Below, in pieces: positions 34,209-46,375 of a DNA stretch of 64,000 nt. This DNA is from Portulaca oleracea (taxonomy: Eukaryota > Streptophyta > Magnoliopsida > Caryophyllales > Portulacaceae): positions 10,972,785 through 11,036,784 of the forward strand of contig CM055875.1 in the NCBI GenBank assembly GCA_029582165.1. Reading direction: 5' to 3'. The position numbers were made by a program, and so were the translations under genes. The notes under the pieces were generated by a model. That model did not search any database, had not been told where the DNA came from, and saw only the letters and a program-made list of their open reading frames with translations. Each line of letters starts with the position of its first letter. Position 1 is the stretch's first letter.

Positions 34209-35657
34209 TCACAGTGAAACCACAAGGCTTTCCTCCCATGCTTCAAACGAATGGCTTTCATACCCTCCATGCAAACAGGACAAGACATGACCCCGTGCGT
34301 GCTCCACCCAGAAAGTATGCCAAGGGCTGGAAAATCATTCACCGTCCACATCAAAGCTGCCCTCATGTTGAAATTCTATCTTTTGGAGATGTCGTACGTT
34401 TCAACTCCCACCCATAAACGTTGAAGCTCGTCACCAAGGGTTAGAGAAAGACATCGATTTAATTTCCTGGGTTCTTCGAACCTGGAAAAATACATGTCAT
34501 GAACATGTATGGTGTTGTCATGCATAATTCAGGTGGCAAGTTGTAAGGAGTAACTACAATCGACCATATCGAATATGATTTCCCATTCATGTCTAATGAG
34601 CTAAACCCATCCGCACACAGGCCCAGTCTTACATTTCATGATTCCTCCGTGAAGTCTCGATGCATGATGTCAAACATTTCCCAAGAGGCATCATTCGACG
34701 AATGGCAAAGGACACCTTCCTCGCGCTTGTTCTCCGCGTGCCATTGCATATGCCCTGCTGTATTCTTCGAGGCATACAAACACTGCAACCTAGGCGTCAA
34801 GGGAAAGTAAAACATTGTCTTGTATGGGACGCATTTCTTTGTTGTGGTTGACGGGTTATGTGGCTTATACCTAGGATGGCCACAAAATTTGCATTCAGTG
34901 AGATTTGCATCGTCCTTATAGTAGATCATGCATCCACTAAGGCAACATCAATTGTTTCATAGCCTATCCCCAACTTCTTCACCTTCTTTTTCAACTCATC
35001 GTAGTTTTTACGCACTATGTTCAGCTAGGGACAACTCTCGCTCATCAGCTCCATGATATCGTTCATTGCTTGCTCCGTTGACAAATTATGCTTCGACTTA
35101 TGACTCATCAGTCTCACGGCAGTGGACAACTCAGTATGAGTTTCACACCCTTCCCACAGAGGTTGTTGAGTATCTTCAAGCATATCATAGAAATGTTGAG
35201 CTCATGCATTAGGCGACTCATTCGCCGAAACGAAATCATTCATCATCTCTTCTGTTCTATTGATGCACGTTGGTTGATTGAGTTCCTCGTTTGTTGGAGG
35301 AATACTTGTCAGTTCCGACTCACCATCCGCATCATCACCGTTTCCATCCTCGTCATCAAAGTTACCCAATTCTTCACCATGGCACGTCCAATACCAATCT
35401 CGTTCCATAAACCATCTCCTATGCAAATGATAGTTAACTTCATCGGGACTAACTACCCTCATATTCTTGCACTTCACACATGCATGGATACCGATACTTT
35501 CCCATCCGTGAATACTCATACGATGAACTCTTAGCAAATTCATCAAACGTTTATACCCTATTATCTCATTCTCGCCTAAAAACCCTCCTACGCGGTTCAA
35601 ACGTCTCATATATACATCCATCAATAATGTGGGGGCCATCCATATTGTGAATCTCAC
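34209..35657 (-). pseudogene. CACTA transposase (TNP2-like) remnant
   Basis: On the minus strand the N-terminal transposase-associated domain is near 35600-35380: ACVKCKNMRVVSPDEVNYHL, then RDWYWTCHGEE. After broken sequence, TNP2-family motifs follow: DANLTECKFCGHPRYKP (about 34900), FYFPLTPRLQCLYASK, AGHMQWHAENKREEGVLCH and ASWEMFDIMH. The reading frame ends at the Tekay insertion, just after a Cys/His segment that normally precedes the catalytic region, so that region is missing. Intact TNP2 proteins bind element ends and excise CACTA transposons. Confidence 0.75.
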
Positions 35658-35849
35658 AATTCATTCAATGAATAGTAAACAACTAATTAAATCGCAATCG
35701 AAAAACCAAATTAAATTTTAAAATTATCATATTAATTAAAAATTTCACGTAATTATATGACTAATTAGAATATAATTAATTAGCTCATCTTAATTTAAAA
35801 CAAAAATAATTGAAAAATAATAAGGTAACAAAAATTCAAACAAATTATA

Positions 35850-36185
35850 ATTACTTCACCTTATTCCAGGAGGCGTGAGTTTTGACTATAAACTTACGCC
35901 CAATCAACCCTAAAATAAAAAAAAGGGTTAAAAGTTGCGTAAGTTTACAGGAAATTTACACCACTTTTCTTAAAATAAAGACAATTTTATTTTATACGGT
36001 GGGAGAGGAGAGAGAATAACTGGTTGGCGTAAGTTATTGCTAAACTTACGCCAATTTTACCTGCAAATTCAAATTTCCTTTCTTTTTGGGGTAAGTTATT
36101 CTAATTAGTCGATTTACATATTTTGGCGTAAGATTTTTAACTCACGCCTATTTTCTTACGCCAAACCATATAATTTCTAGTAGTG
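35850..36185. repeat. CACTA subterminal repeats
   Basis: Repeated [GT]GCGTAAG and CTTACGCC motifs in both orientations between AT-rich spacers, ending in the CACTACTAG terminus. Confidence 0.75.
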
Positions 36186-37177
36186 AACTGATAAAACTCA
36201 AATTATTATTTTATTATTTTTTATCTAATTTAGTTGACTTTTTAGTTTTATTTTTTAGTTTTGTTTACTACATGTGTTCTATTATCTATTTTTATTTTTT
36301 TAGATAACATTTTTATATTTCTGTTTTGTTTTTTTAAAAAATTTTGAACTTTTATTTATTTATAAAAATAAAAATTAATAAATAACAAAAAATTAAAATA
36401 ATAAATAAATAAATTTAATTTACTAAACTGGCAGTGATTTTAGTTTCCGAATTTTCAGTTTTTTGGTGTTTTAATTATTTTTAAATTCAAAATTTGTTTA
36501 AATATAAAATTTAAGATTTTCAGAAAAATTATTCCAAAACTAATTGTAGAAAATAACCCTAGTTTGTTCAAGTTTGAAATTTTGTATTTTGGTAAATTTT
36601 AATAAATTTGGATTACTTTTGGGAAACCTCAATAATTTTTTGATAAATTTTACCCAATCCTACACCAATGTAATTTAGAGGCCCTTATAGCACTCTTGCA
36701 TGAAATAAAGTTATTTTCATTGACCTTAATCAGTCTTTCCGTCGTCATCTAACAGCAAAAGGGATGGACGAGTTGATCAAGGGCTTTCGACGCGGAAAAG
36801 CATGCAACACAGTCAGCGTAGAGACGCAATACATTATAGAAAAAAAAAATATTCCGAAAGTGTCTTAAAATTATTTAATTTCATAATAGTATAATGAGTG
36901 TGGTGAAGATAGGTATAGAGGGGTTTCTTGTATATACTAGCCTAACTAACCCGTCGTACCGATGAGTTAATTAAATATAGCCGATCTATAATTACCTGAA
37001 TTCGAAATACTCAACCAATATTTACTTTAATCAAATATACCTTCTATATTTATGTGAATCTGAAATACACTTATCAGTATTTTCCCTAACCAAATATACC
37101 ATCCACATAATTTAAACCGTTCATCCGAATTAATAGGTATGGTAGCTTAATTTTTATTTGATGCTATGATTCTTGTT
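36186..37177. other. AT-rich non-coding, nothing recognised
   Basis: Long T- and A-rich stretches with no supported gene. Confidence 0.6.
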
Positions 37178-37527
37178 CAAAAAATTACTTGGAGGTACCC
37201 TAATATTTGGGGAAACTATTTTTCGGTACCCCAACTTTTTAAAACTCATTTTGAGGTACCTTTAATTTTTGGGTAAGTAATTATTTGGTGCTTTTCCGAC
37301 CATCAATTTTATTAAGTGACCGAAATACCTTTATTATTCTTCTTCAAGGATATTTCTTCAAAAACGGAAGAATAAGGGTATTTCGGTCACTTAACCAAAT
37401 TGATGACCAGAAAAACACCTAATAATTTCTAACCCAAAAATTAAGGGTACCTCAAAATGAGTTTTGAAAATTTGAGGTATCTGGAAAACATTTCACCAAA
37501 AGTTAGGGTACCTCCGAGTAATTTTTT
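37178..37527. mobile_element. Mutator-type foldback MITE, 350 bp
   Basis: Nearly the whole element is an inverted repeat with arms of about 165-170 bp sharing AAAAAATTACT, GGAGGTACCCTAA, AAAACTCATTTTGAGGTACC and AAGTGACCGAAATACC. It is flanked by a perfect 10-bp duplication GATTCTTGTT (37168-37177 and 37528-37537), within the size range of MULE duplications. Confidence 0.88.
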
Positions 37528-37980
37528 GATTCTTGTTTATTGTATTCGAGAACAAAAATTAAATTCGTGTGTGAACAAAAAATATATGTATTTTCCCTTA
37601 AAAAATATAGGTATTTACCTAAATTCACACCTCACTCGTGTTTTTAATGTCAAATTTCTCTGAATTCAAGATATATTTAAACTATATTTGCCCTAACGAA
37701 ATATACATATATCTTGATTATTGTATTCGAGGGCAAAAGAATAAATTTACATGTAAAAACAAGCTACAAAGTAAGCTGTTTGATTAATTATTATATTCAA
37801 TTATTATATTTAATGATTGAATAATAAATTCATTCAAGGGTGAAATAGTACATTCATTTGTGAACACAAGCTAGCTAGCAGCTAGGCAGACCTTCAGAAC
37901 ACTACACCTAAAACATTCCTTTTTATTTGATGAAGAAACAGAGAATTCGTTCACCTTATTTAATGTGTCCGAGTTTGATA

Positions 37981-38216
37981 CTCCCTCCGATCGTTTTTAT
38001 CTGTAATTTACACTTTTCAACGTCATTGTTCAATCAATAATTATTTATATAAGACTTTTATAAAAAAATATAATATTATACTTTTCTAATAATATTTTTT
38101 ATTATAAATCTATTGACATCAAATTTGTATGATAAATCATTATATAAATTAAAATATTAATGGTCAAAATTTTTAACACAGTCTGCTAAGTGACACGTCA
38201 GCAAAAACGGAGGGAG
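37981..38216. mobile_element. Stowaway MITE (Tc1/mariner type), 236 bp
   Basis: It starts CTCCCTCCGATCG and ends AACGGAGGGAG, flanked by TA on both sides (37979-37980 and 38217-38218). These are standard Stowaway termini and target. Confidence 0.93.
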
Positions 38217-38772
38217 TATTATTGAAGGTGAGAGAGGATTTTGGCCGGAACTTTTGTATAGAGCATGTATCTTTTTGTGTTGATCACTTTCCTGGTTTCA
38301 TTATTAGAGACTCTTATAATACTATCTATGTGGGATTTAGGAGGGGATCATTTATTTTACTTTCCATCAATAATATCTTTTAACTTTAAAGTTTTGCCTA
38401 GTAAACAAGTATATTGAAAAATATTTATTTAAATTTTTAAAATAAATTAAAATAAATTAAAATTTCAAAATATATATTTAATAATTTATATTTAATAAAA
38501 AAGCTATAATTCAAGATAAAACTTGATACATGTATGAGTAAGATTTATTTTAATTATAGTGGTTGTCATGGTTTGACAACCACTATAAGTGTATCCATGT
38601 TTGTGTTGTCTGATTTTTTGCGTAGTTCAGATTTCCGCATTGATTCTTATCCCCTTTACTCTTGTACTTCACTTTCTCAATATTCATTAATCATTTTTTT
38701 TGCTTTTGCTATTTGCACAATGTTAACCCTAACAAATGATATTAGACTATGGCTTAATCTAACAACAATTTG

Positions 38773-39369
38773 TTTTTGAGAGGAGTATTTGGGCATTAAT
38801 AAATGATATTTTCATAATTAAGAAAAACAAACTGACTACGAAATGCAGCCATGGCCCAACACCAGAAATCATACAATACTCCAGATATACACACGGTCAC
38901 ATACAAATTAAATAATGAATGCACCAAATTAAGAGAGATATGTTACATCGTCCATAAAAAATTAAAAAAATAAATTTTATTAAATTCTCTCTCTAATAAT
39001 CTGATTAACTATATTAATGTGTAAAATTGGAAAAGACCATGTCATGGTGATATGAAAATGATTAGCTTATAAAATGCATGATTGAATTATCCATATTAGA
39101 TTTGGGTAGTTAAGAGGACCTTTAGAAAGAGCAAAGAGAAATTATTAACAATCATTAAAGAGGGAATGTACCTTATGCTAGTTAGTATCAGACAGGGAAG
39201 ACCTTTCTTTTCAATTTAAATACAGATTACCATATTAATTTTTTGAGGAGGTTGGGGAAGAAACAGAATCGTACCCGTAAATAAGTAGCAACTTGCCACA
39301 ACGTGCGGGTGTTTTCGTTTTTTTTTTTTTTGACACTAATTAAGTTATATCATTTATTAATGCCCAAAT
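38773..39369. mobile_element. TIR element, left part, split by copia
   Basis: The left end TTTTTGAGAGGAGTATTTGG plus GCATTAATAAATGATAT (38773-38808) is the reverse complement of 39347-39369 joined to 45136-45149. The right inverted repeat was therefore interrupted by the copia insertion at CAAAT. The original element was about 610 bp and non-coding; its family is unknown. Confidence 0.7.
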
Positions 39370-40003
39370 TGTTGAGAAATTTTGAGAAGAAGATGCTTGA
39401 ACGTGAATATAATTTACTGTCTTTAAGGAATTCTTTGCCCTCTATCACTCAGATGCACTCAAGATTAGATATCCCTCCAGGAGTAATCAAGCCTTGTGAA
39501 AATCTCAGAAGAGCAAAACTGAAATCTTCCCTTATTCTCTCTGTGAATTAAACGTGAAGAAGATAGGGTGGTTGAAGGCAGTTTTTGGCTTTGCAGTTAT
39601 TAGAATTAATTAATTAATTAATAACTGCCCTATAATATCCAGAAAAATCTGGATATAACTGATTTTATTTATTTAAACAAATTAAATAAATAATTAAAAC
39701 GAAAATTATAATGTAATTAATACATTATAAGTCTCTGACTCCGGCACCATGCACAAAGTGCTAAGTGCCGTCTAATAAGCCGCCAAAAGCCGCCAACCGA
39801 CACACGCACGCGCGCGTTTGCGTGTGCGGTTCAATGCGGAGCATTGAACCTTAGTACCACCACTAGCTCTATAGTAGCCCATTAGCTAATTATAAGCCCA
39901 AGTAGTACTATACCTTATAAACTAGTGAAAAGTCCCTTCCACTACCAATGTGAGACTTTTCACCTTTCACCCCCCTTATTATCAAAAAGCAAAACTATCA
40001 ACA
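39370..40003 (-). repeat. 3' LTR of the copia element
   Basis: 634 bp. It differs from the 5' LTR by an extra GC-rich ACGCACGCGCGCG segment near 39800, by TTAA-repeat length and by scattered substitutions. On the minus strand TTTATAAGG at 39913-39921 may be the TATA box. Confidence 0.92.
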
Positions 40004-40512
40004 ATCCCCCACTAGTTTTGTATTTGATAAGCATCTTCCTTAAATTTGGGTTATGAATACAAAAAGGTATCTTTCGATTTAAACCTTTAATTAGTGTAAG
40101 TATTTCAAATTAAATTTCAACAAAGTGCTAGGTGACTAGTTGTTTAAACCAGCACTCACACATGAAATTGGAAATACCACACACATAACCTCAATCCCTA
40201 TTCACATGAGAATTAGATTGCTTTAGCACTACTATGGCCATGTGCTCATCCTGGATTCATGAATAATTACAAGAATGAACCCTCAACATTCTTGCTAGAG
40301 GCGGCACCACCTCTTTATTCATATAGGTGAAATCTTCTAACCATGTCCTTGCTACTTGGACTAAGATTTCATTAAGAGCTATGCTCATCCTCCTCAGTTG
40401 TAGCCGTTGTGCACTAAATCCTTCCCTTAGTGCCATAAGTTATATAGTAACTTGTTGTTACCCATTAAACTTTATATTTAGTTTTCACTAAATTAAAGTT
40501 GGGTTCCTATCA

Positions 40513-43500
40513 CTACTTAACTTCAAAGAAGGGTTTCAAGCCCATTCTTGTTGCGGTACCTTTCACCACATCCCTTGACAAACCCTTTGTTAAAGTATCT
40601 GCCAAATTGTTGCAAGACTTAACATATATAATGGAAATAATTCCATCCATAATGAGTTGTCTTACATATTCATGCCTTAAGCTAATATGTCTAGATTTAC
40701 CATTATACATCTTGTTGTATGCCCTAGACATTGTAGCTTCACTGTCACAGTACAAGGAAATAGATGGCATCGGTTGTGGCCACAACACTATATCCAATAG
40801 GAAGTTCCTAAGCCATTCTGCTTCCTTTCCTGCTGCAGCTAAGGCTATAAACTCAGCATCCATAGTTGAATGAGATATGCAAGTTTGTTTCTTTGACGCC
40901 CAACTAATAGCGCCCCTACCAAGGGTGAATATCCACCCTGTTGTGGATTTGTTGTCACTTGCCCAAGTGATCCAACCTGCATCTCTATAACCTTCTAAGA
41001 CTTCAGGAAAATTTTGATAGAAAATTCCCAAATCCTTAGTTCTCTTTAAGTAACCAAGTACTCTAGCTATGACCTTCCAATGCATAGTACTAGGTTTACT
41101 TGTGTACCTTGATAGCTTGCACACAGCAAAAGCAATATCAGGTATTGTGCAATGCATAACATACATCAAACTTCCAATGACACTTGCATACTCAACTTGT
41201 GCCACTGACCTACCTTCATTTTCAACTAGCTTCATGCTAGTGTCAAAAGGTGTATTTGCCTCTTTTATCCCAAGATGTTGGAATTTATCCAGTATCTTGG
41301 ATACATAATGGGATTGATTTAAAGCATAGCCCCCACTATGCTTCCTCACCTTAACACCTAAGATGGTGTCAACCTCATTCAAGTCTTTCATCTTGAACTT
41401 TGAAGATATACACCTCTTGGTCTCTTCAATTCCTGTCATGTTTGTGCCAAAAATTAATAAGTCATCAACATAAAGACAGATGATAACTCCATAGTTTTGA
41501 GTAAACTTGGAGTAAATACATTTGTAAGCGTTGTTATGTATGAAACCACTAGCAAGAATCGCCTCATCAAATTTCTCATGCCATTGTTTAGGCGCTTGCT
41601 TTAATCCATACAATGACTTTATTAATTTGCACACTTTCCGCTCATTTCCCGGAAGAACAAATCCTTCAGGTTGTTCCATGTAGATCTCTTCATTGAGATC
41701 ACCATTTAGAAAGGTTGTTTTAACATCCATTTGATGTATATACAGTCCATGTATTGATGCTAAAGCCATCAATGTCCTAATGGAGGAAATCCTTGCTACA
41801 GGGGCATAGGTATCAAAATAATCTATTCCCCCTTTTTGAGTAAAACCTTTGGCTACTAGCCTAGCCTTAAAGGTATGTACAGACCCATCTGTATTCCTTT
41901 TCCTCTTAAAAACCCATTTGCATTTAATGGGTTTGGACCCAGGAGGCAAATCAGTGAGAACCCAAGTATTATTAGATAATATTGAGTTCATTTCATCATC
42001 TATTGCCTCTTTCCAAAAACTTGACTCTCTAGAGGCTATAGCCTCACTATAAGTTTTTGGATCCTCTTCTTCTTCAATATGAAGAATCATGGGAATATGA
42101 TTAGTGACCTTATTCCTATCTCCTTCCACTAAGAACAATGTCACTTAGAAAGAGATGAAGTTTGGCCCTAAGTTTTTCTCCTTCCCAACTCTTTGACTCC
42201 TCCTAGGCTCTATAGGGGAATCACAAGATTTGTTTTTAGTTCCCGATGTTTCAGGAACGTCCTCCTGTGGCAAAGATTGTGTCACATCAGTGCTTGTAGT
42301 ATGGTCAACAAGATCAACACAAAGTCTATCCTCTAAAAACTCAGCATCCCTTGTCTCTACAATGACATTAGATTGTAAATCCAACAGTATGTATGCATTT
42401 GAGTTTTGAGCATATCCTACAAATACACTTCTTATACCTCGAGCTCCTAATTTTGTCCTTTTGATATCAGGAACTCTGTAAAAGGCTAGACACCCCCACA
42501 CTTTAAAATAATTTAAATTAGGTTGTCTACCTTTCCATATCTCATATGGAGATATTTTCCTTTTCCTAGATGGAATTCTATTGTGAATATGACATGCTGT
42601 AAGTAGAGCCTCTCCCCACAAATTTAATGGCAATTTAGAATTTAGAAGCATGGAGTTAACCATTTCTCCTAAGCTACGATTCTTCCTTTCTGCCAACCCA
42701 TTTTGTTGGGGAGTATAAGGGGCTGATTTTTGATGTATAAGTCCATGTTGTTCATAATAATCATCAAACTCAGTAGGAAAATATTCCCCCCTCTATCACT
42801 TCGAAGAACCTTAATCTTCTTTCCTTTTTGGTTTTCTACTTCAGCCTTATAGCGTTTGAACAAATCAAAAGCCTCATCCTTATGTTTCATTAAATACACA
42901 TAAGTGTATCTTGAACAATCATCAATAAAAGTTATAAAATAACGTTTACCTCCTCTAGTTAGCATGCCATTAAATTCACATATATCAGAATGAACTAAAT
43001 CAAGAATTTCAGTTTTCTTCTCTACCTTAGGAAAGGGTTTCCTAGTGATCTTTGCTTGAATACAAATTTCACACTTATCTTTCTTGATTTTATCATTCAC
43101 AGAAATATAGCCATGTTTCTGCATATATTCTAAAGATGTGAAATTTAAATGTGCTAATCTAGCATGCCACAAAGAACAAGAATCCACAATATAAACAGAA
43201 ACAATATATATTCCATCCATTCCATCAATGTTCAACTTAAACATGCCATCACAATAATATCCCTTGCCAACAAAAATTCCAGACTTAGAAATTACAACTT
43301 GATCAGATTCAGTGACTATTCTAAAACCACCCTTGTTCAAAAGACCTTCAGAAACCAAGTTCTTCCTCATATCCGGCACATGAAGAACATTCTTTAAAGT
43401 CAATTTCTTGCCGGATGTGAACTGTAGTTCTACTGTGCCTTGTCCAAGGGCCTTTGCAACTGCATGGTTTCCCATCAACACTTCTTTCTCAGCAATTTCC

Positions 43501-44483
43501 TCATAGCTTTTGAACTGTGCCCTGTCATAACACACATGTACAGATGCACTAGAATCTATCCACCAAGCACTAGATCTTGCACTTGCCATATTCACTTCAG
43601 TTACCATGTCAAGATGCAGATTATTGACATAAGTAGTAATCATGGCAACAAAATCCTCAATCTGTTTCTCTACCAGATTAGCTTTAGGTGATGTTCCTTG
43701 TGTTTGGGTCTCCTTTCTGAGTTTTTTAACCAATTTGCAGTCTTTAATGTAGTGACCTTTCCCATTACAACCATAACATTTCTTATTTTTCTTCTTGTCA
43801 GATTTATCAGAATCGGGTGCCTTCCTTTTATTGTTCTTTTTTGACTTACCCTCAACATTGTTCACCTTAGAACTGTTGGGAAGATCTGAGACATCTCTCT
43901 TCCGAGTCTCCTCTTCGATTCAGAGATGTCTCATGATCTTCTCAAGAGTGAAATCTTCTTGCATATGAAGAAGTTTCTTCCTATAATCATTCCACGTAGG
44001 GGGTAACTTCGAAATAATTGCCCCCACATGGAACGCCTCGGGTAAAATCACCTTAAGCTCATGAAGCCTATTAACCAAGACAAGCAACTCATGCACTTGG
44101 TCAAGAATTGGTATAGAATCAGTCATCTTAAACTCCAGAAATTTCATAATAAGAAATTTGTCAGTACCTTGCCTCCCGGTGGTGTACTAGTCCTCCAATT
44201 TCTTCCAAATCTCTCTTGGAGAAGAATACATTATGTAGAGGTCGTACAGATTGTTTGCAAGGGCAGCCAAAATATGTCCTCGACAGACAAACTCATCATC
44301 CGACTCCTTGGCATCTTCGATCTCAGGCAGGTTTGGATCCAAAAGATAGACAACGTTCAAGGCAGTGAGTAAAAACATCATCTTGTCCTTTCAATGATTG
44401 TAATTTGTGCCATCGAATTTGTCTTGCTTCATGAAATCGGGATTCATGAATTTCAAAGCAGAAGAACTTGCAGAATCAGCCAT
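40513..44483 (-). pseudogene. Copia gag-pol polyprotein, broken
   Basis: ATG at 44483. Gag is interrupted by TGA at 44391-44393 (after NYNH), TAG at 44187-44189 and TGA at 43920-43922. The zinc knuckle CYGCNGKGHYIKDC is intact (43740-43785). Integrase follows with the LWHARLAHLN region, LVHSDICEFNG, LRSDRGG and, after a frameshift near 42786, AERKNRSLGEM. A TAA at 42145-42147 precedes RT, where the frame 42144-40513 is fully open. RT contains NTWVLTDLPPGSKP, HQMDVKTTFLNGDLNEEIYM, YGLKQAPKQWHEKFD and the catalytic YVDDLLIFG. RNase H contains KSTTGWIFTLGRGAISWASKKQ-like and ISLYCDSEATMSRA segments. RT and RNase H look undamaged, while gag could not be made. Confidence 0.92.
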
Positions 44484-44499
44484 AATAATTCCTTACAAT

Positions 44500-45130
44500 T
44501 GTTGAGAAATTTTGAGAAGAAAAGGCTTGAACGTGAATATAATTCATTGTCTTTAAGGAATTATTTGCCCTCTATCACTCAGATGCTCTCAAGATTAGCA
44601 AATATCCTTCCAGGAGTAATCAAGCCTTGTGAAAATCTCAGAAGAGCAAAACTGAAATCTTCCCTTATTCTCTTTGTGAATTAAATGTGAAGAAGATAGG
44701 GTGGTTGAAGACAGTTTTTGGCTTTGCAGTTATTAGAATTAATTAATTAATTAATTAATTAATTAATAACTGCCTTATAATATCCAGAAAAATCTGGATA
44801 TAACTGATTTTATTTATTTAAACAAATTAAATAAATAATTAAAACGAAAATTATAATGTAATTAATACATTATAAGTCTCCAACTCCGGCACCGCGCACA
44901 AGCGTGCAAAGTGCTAAGTGCCGTCTACTAAGTAGTAAAAAGCCGCCAATCGACACACCAATGCGGAGCATTGAACCTTAGTACCACCACTAGCTCCATA
45001 GTAGCCCATTAGCTAATTATAAGCCCAAGTAGTACTATACCTTATAAACTAGTGAAAAGTCCTTTCCACTACCAATGTGGGTCTTTTCACCTTTCACCCT
45101 CCTTATTATCAAATAGCAAAACTATCAACA
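44500..45130 (-). repeat. 5' LTR of the copia element
   Basis: 631 bp. On the minus strand it ends TTCTCAACA at 44500, only 16 bases before the gag ATG. No TGGTATCAGAG-type primer-binding site is present in those 16 bases. Confidence 0.92.
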
Positions 45131-45149
45131 CAAATACTCCTCTCAAAAA
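45131..45149. mobile_element. TIR element, right end
   Basis: The CAAAT duplication followed by ACTCCTCTCAAAAA completes the inverted repeat begun at 39347-39369. Confidence 0.65.
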
Positions 45150-45566
45150 AATTATTCTCGAAATTCATTCATCGTATAAGTGGTGAGTAACAAGAAACAC
45201 TTTTCGGTGAGAATTGAAGAAATTTGATCATTATTATATAATGGATGAGTTTTCAAGAAAAATATTACCATTTTCCACTTTTTTATTTGTCAAATTATTT
45301 ATTTTGTCATTTTTTTATTTCTAGATTACCTAAATTTTACAATTTTAATAAGTATCATAATATTCCATTTCTAATAAATAATTTTTTAAATTTATTTAAG
45401 GGTATGGATATTCTTGGCAATATGTACCTTTACTCATTGGTTTTTTAAAAATAATTATGATGATAAATCATTAGAATGAAGGTAATACATGTTTGATTTG
45501 TTTGCGATAGCATAGAAAGTATGCCCACGAGCAATTTGCAAAAAATAATCCTATTGGATCATTAAG
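45150..45566. other. AT-rich non-coding, nothing recognised
   Basis: No gene or paired repeat was seen. Confidence 0.55.
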
Positions 45567-45790
45567 GGTTCCTTCTTTTATATGGTTGGTGTGATGTGGT
45601 AATAATGTGATGTGGTGAAATTTGAAAAAGTGTGGTGAATTGTGGTAAGAGTTGTAGTAGGTACAGTAGGTGATAGAAGAGGGAGAATATGAAATGTAGA
45701 GAAGAAAAGTGAGGAGAGAGAAAATTGAAGAGACATATAGATAATAATAGAAGAGGGACTATTTTTAGCCAAAACTAGTTTTGGAAAGCA
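45567..45790. mobile_element. Tourist-like MITE fragment
   Basis: TTAAGGGTTCCTTCTTTTATATGG with repeated GTGGTGAAATTTG/GTGGTAAG motifs resembles the GTTCTTTT MITEs around the bHLH gene. No matching right end was identified. Confidence 0.35.
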
Positions 45791-46149
45791 ATTTTTATCT
45801 TCTAAAAAACAAACCATAGTTTGGCCTAGTTTGTGTTCTTTAAAACCAAATCACTCTTAAAAGATACATCAAACAAGCACCAAATTAGTATGCTTAACAC
45901 GAATAATGAACTATATTCGCTGCTAGTGTTTCTTGGCTATTGTTATTGCTCTCTAGAGAGAGAAAGTGAGGGCACGAAGATCTTTATCATTGCCCATAGG
46001 TTTTCTCCCTTGTTGGATTTCCCAAGCAAATCCTGGCATTTTAGTTTTTCTTACATTATTTTCCGTTAAATTAATTATTGCATCCATCTCTATTACTTTT
46101 GCTAATCTGCCACTGAATTCCTTTCAAATGATATTGAACCCTTGCTTTG

Positions 46150-46375
46150 AGATGACTGTGATTATAAAGTGTGATGTACGAAAATATGATGGAAAGATGA
46201 GTTTGGTACTTTGGAACATGCAGATAAGAGTCCTCCTCATTCAAGACGGGCTGTGGAAGGTGTCACACTATCCCATATTGAAGCCTACAATAATGAAAAA
46301 TGTTGATTGTACAACATTGAAGACTATGATCCATGGAGATCTAGAAGATGATGGATGGGATAATGGAGTTGAAAG
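46150..46375 (+). pseudogene. Copia gag-like fragment
   Basis: VRKYDGKMSLVLWNMQIRVL followed by LIQDGLWKV and DLEDDGWD resembles the N-terminal part of copia Gag (the F/Y-D-G-x-N-F...LW...M...L..QGLW pattern). It is short, lacks the zinc knuckle and stops against the LTR starting at 46376. It belongs to a different copia element from its right-hand neighbour, which is on the other strand. Confidence 0.5.

Larger units (their letters stand above)
34204..36185 (-). mobile_element. CACTA (En/Spm) transposon, right part
   Basis: On the minus strand the end reads CACTACTAGAAATTATATGG (from 36185). Within 350 bp come at least six direct or inverted GGCGTAAG/CTTACGCC motifs, typical CACTA subterminal repeats. 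A transposase remnant follows. The other part is lost or lies beyond the Tekay insertion (23634-23878). Confidence 0.75.
39370..45130 (-). mobile_element. Ty1/copia retrotransposon, complete ends
   Basis: LTRs (TGTTGATAG...TCTCAACA on the minus strand) lie at 39370-40003 and 44500-45130, flanked by a perfect CAAAT duplication (39365-39369 and 45131-45135). A polypurine tract ACTAGTGGGGGAT (40004-40016, minus) precedes the 3' LTR. One long gag-pol lies between, in the order gag, integrase, RT, RNase H, broken by four stops and a frameshift. No standard primer-binding site is visible. Confidence 0.93.

Noticed and set aside
34589..34851. Plus-strand frames of 63-73 codons
   Set aside because: They are shadows of the minus-strand CACTA transposase remnant.
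35088..35534. 148-codon plus-strand frame
   Set aside because: It is the complement of the CACTA transposase-associated domain.
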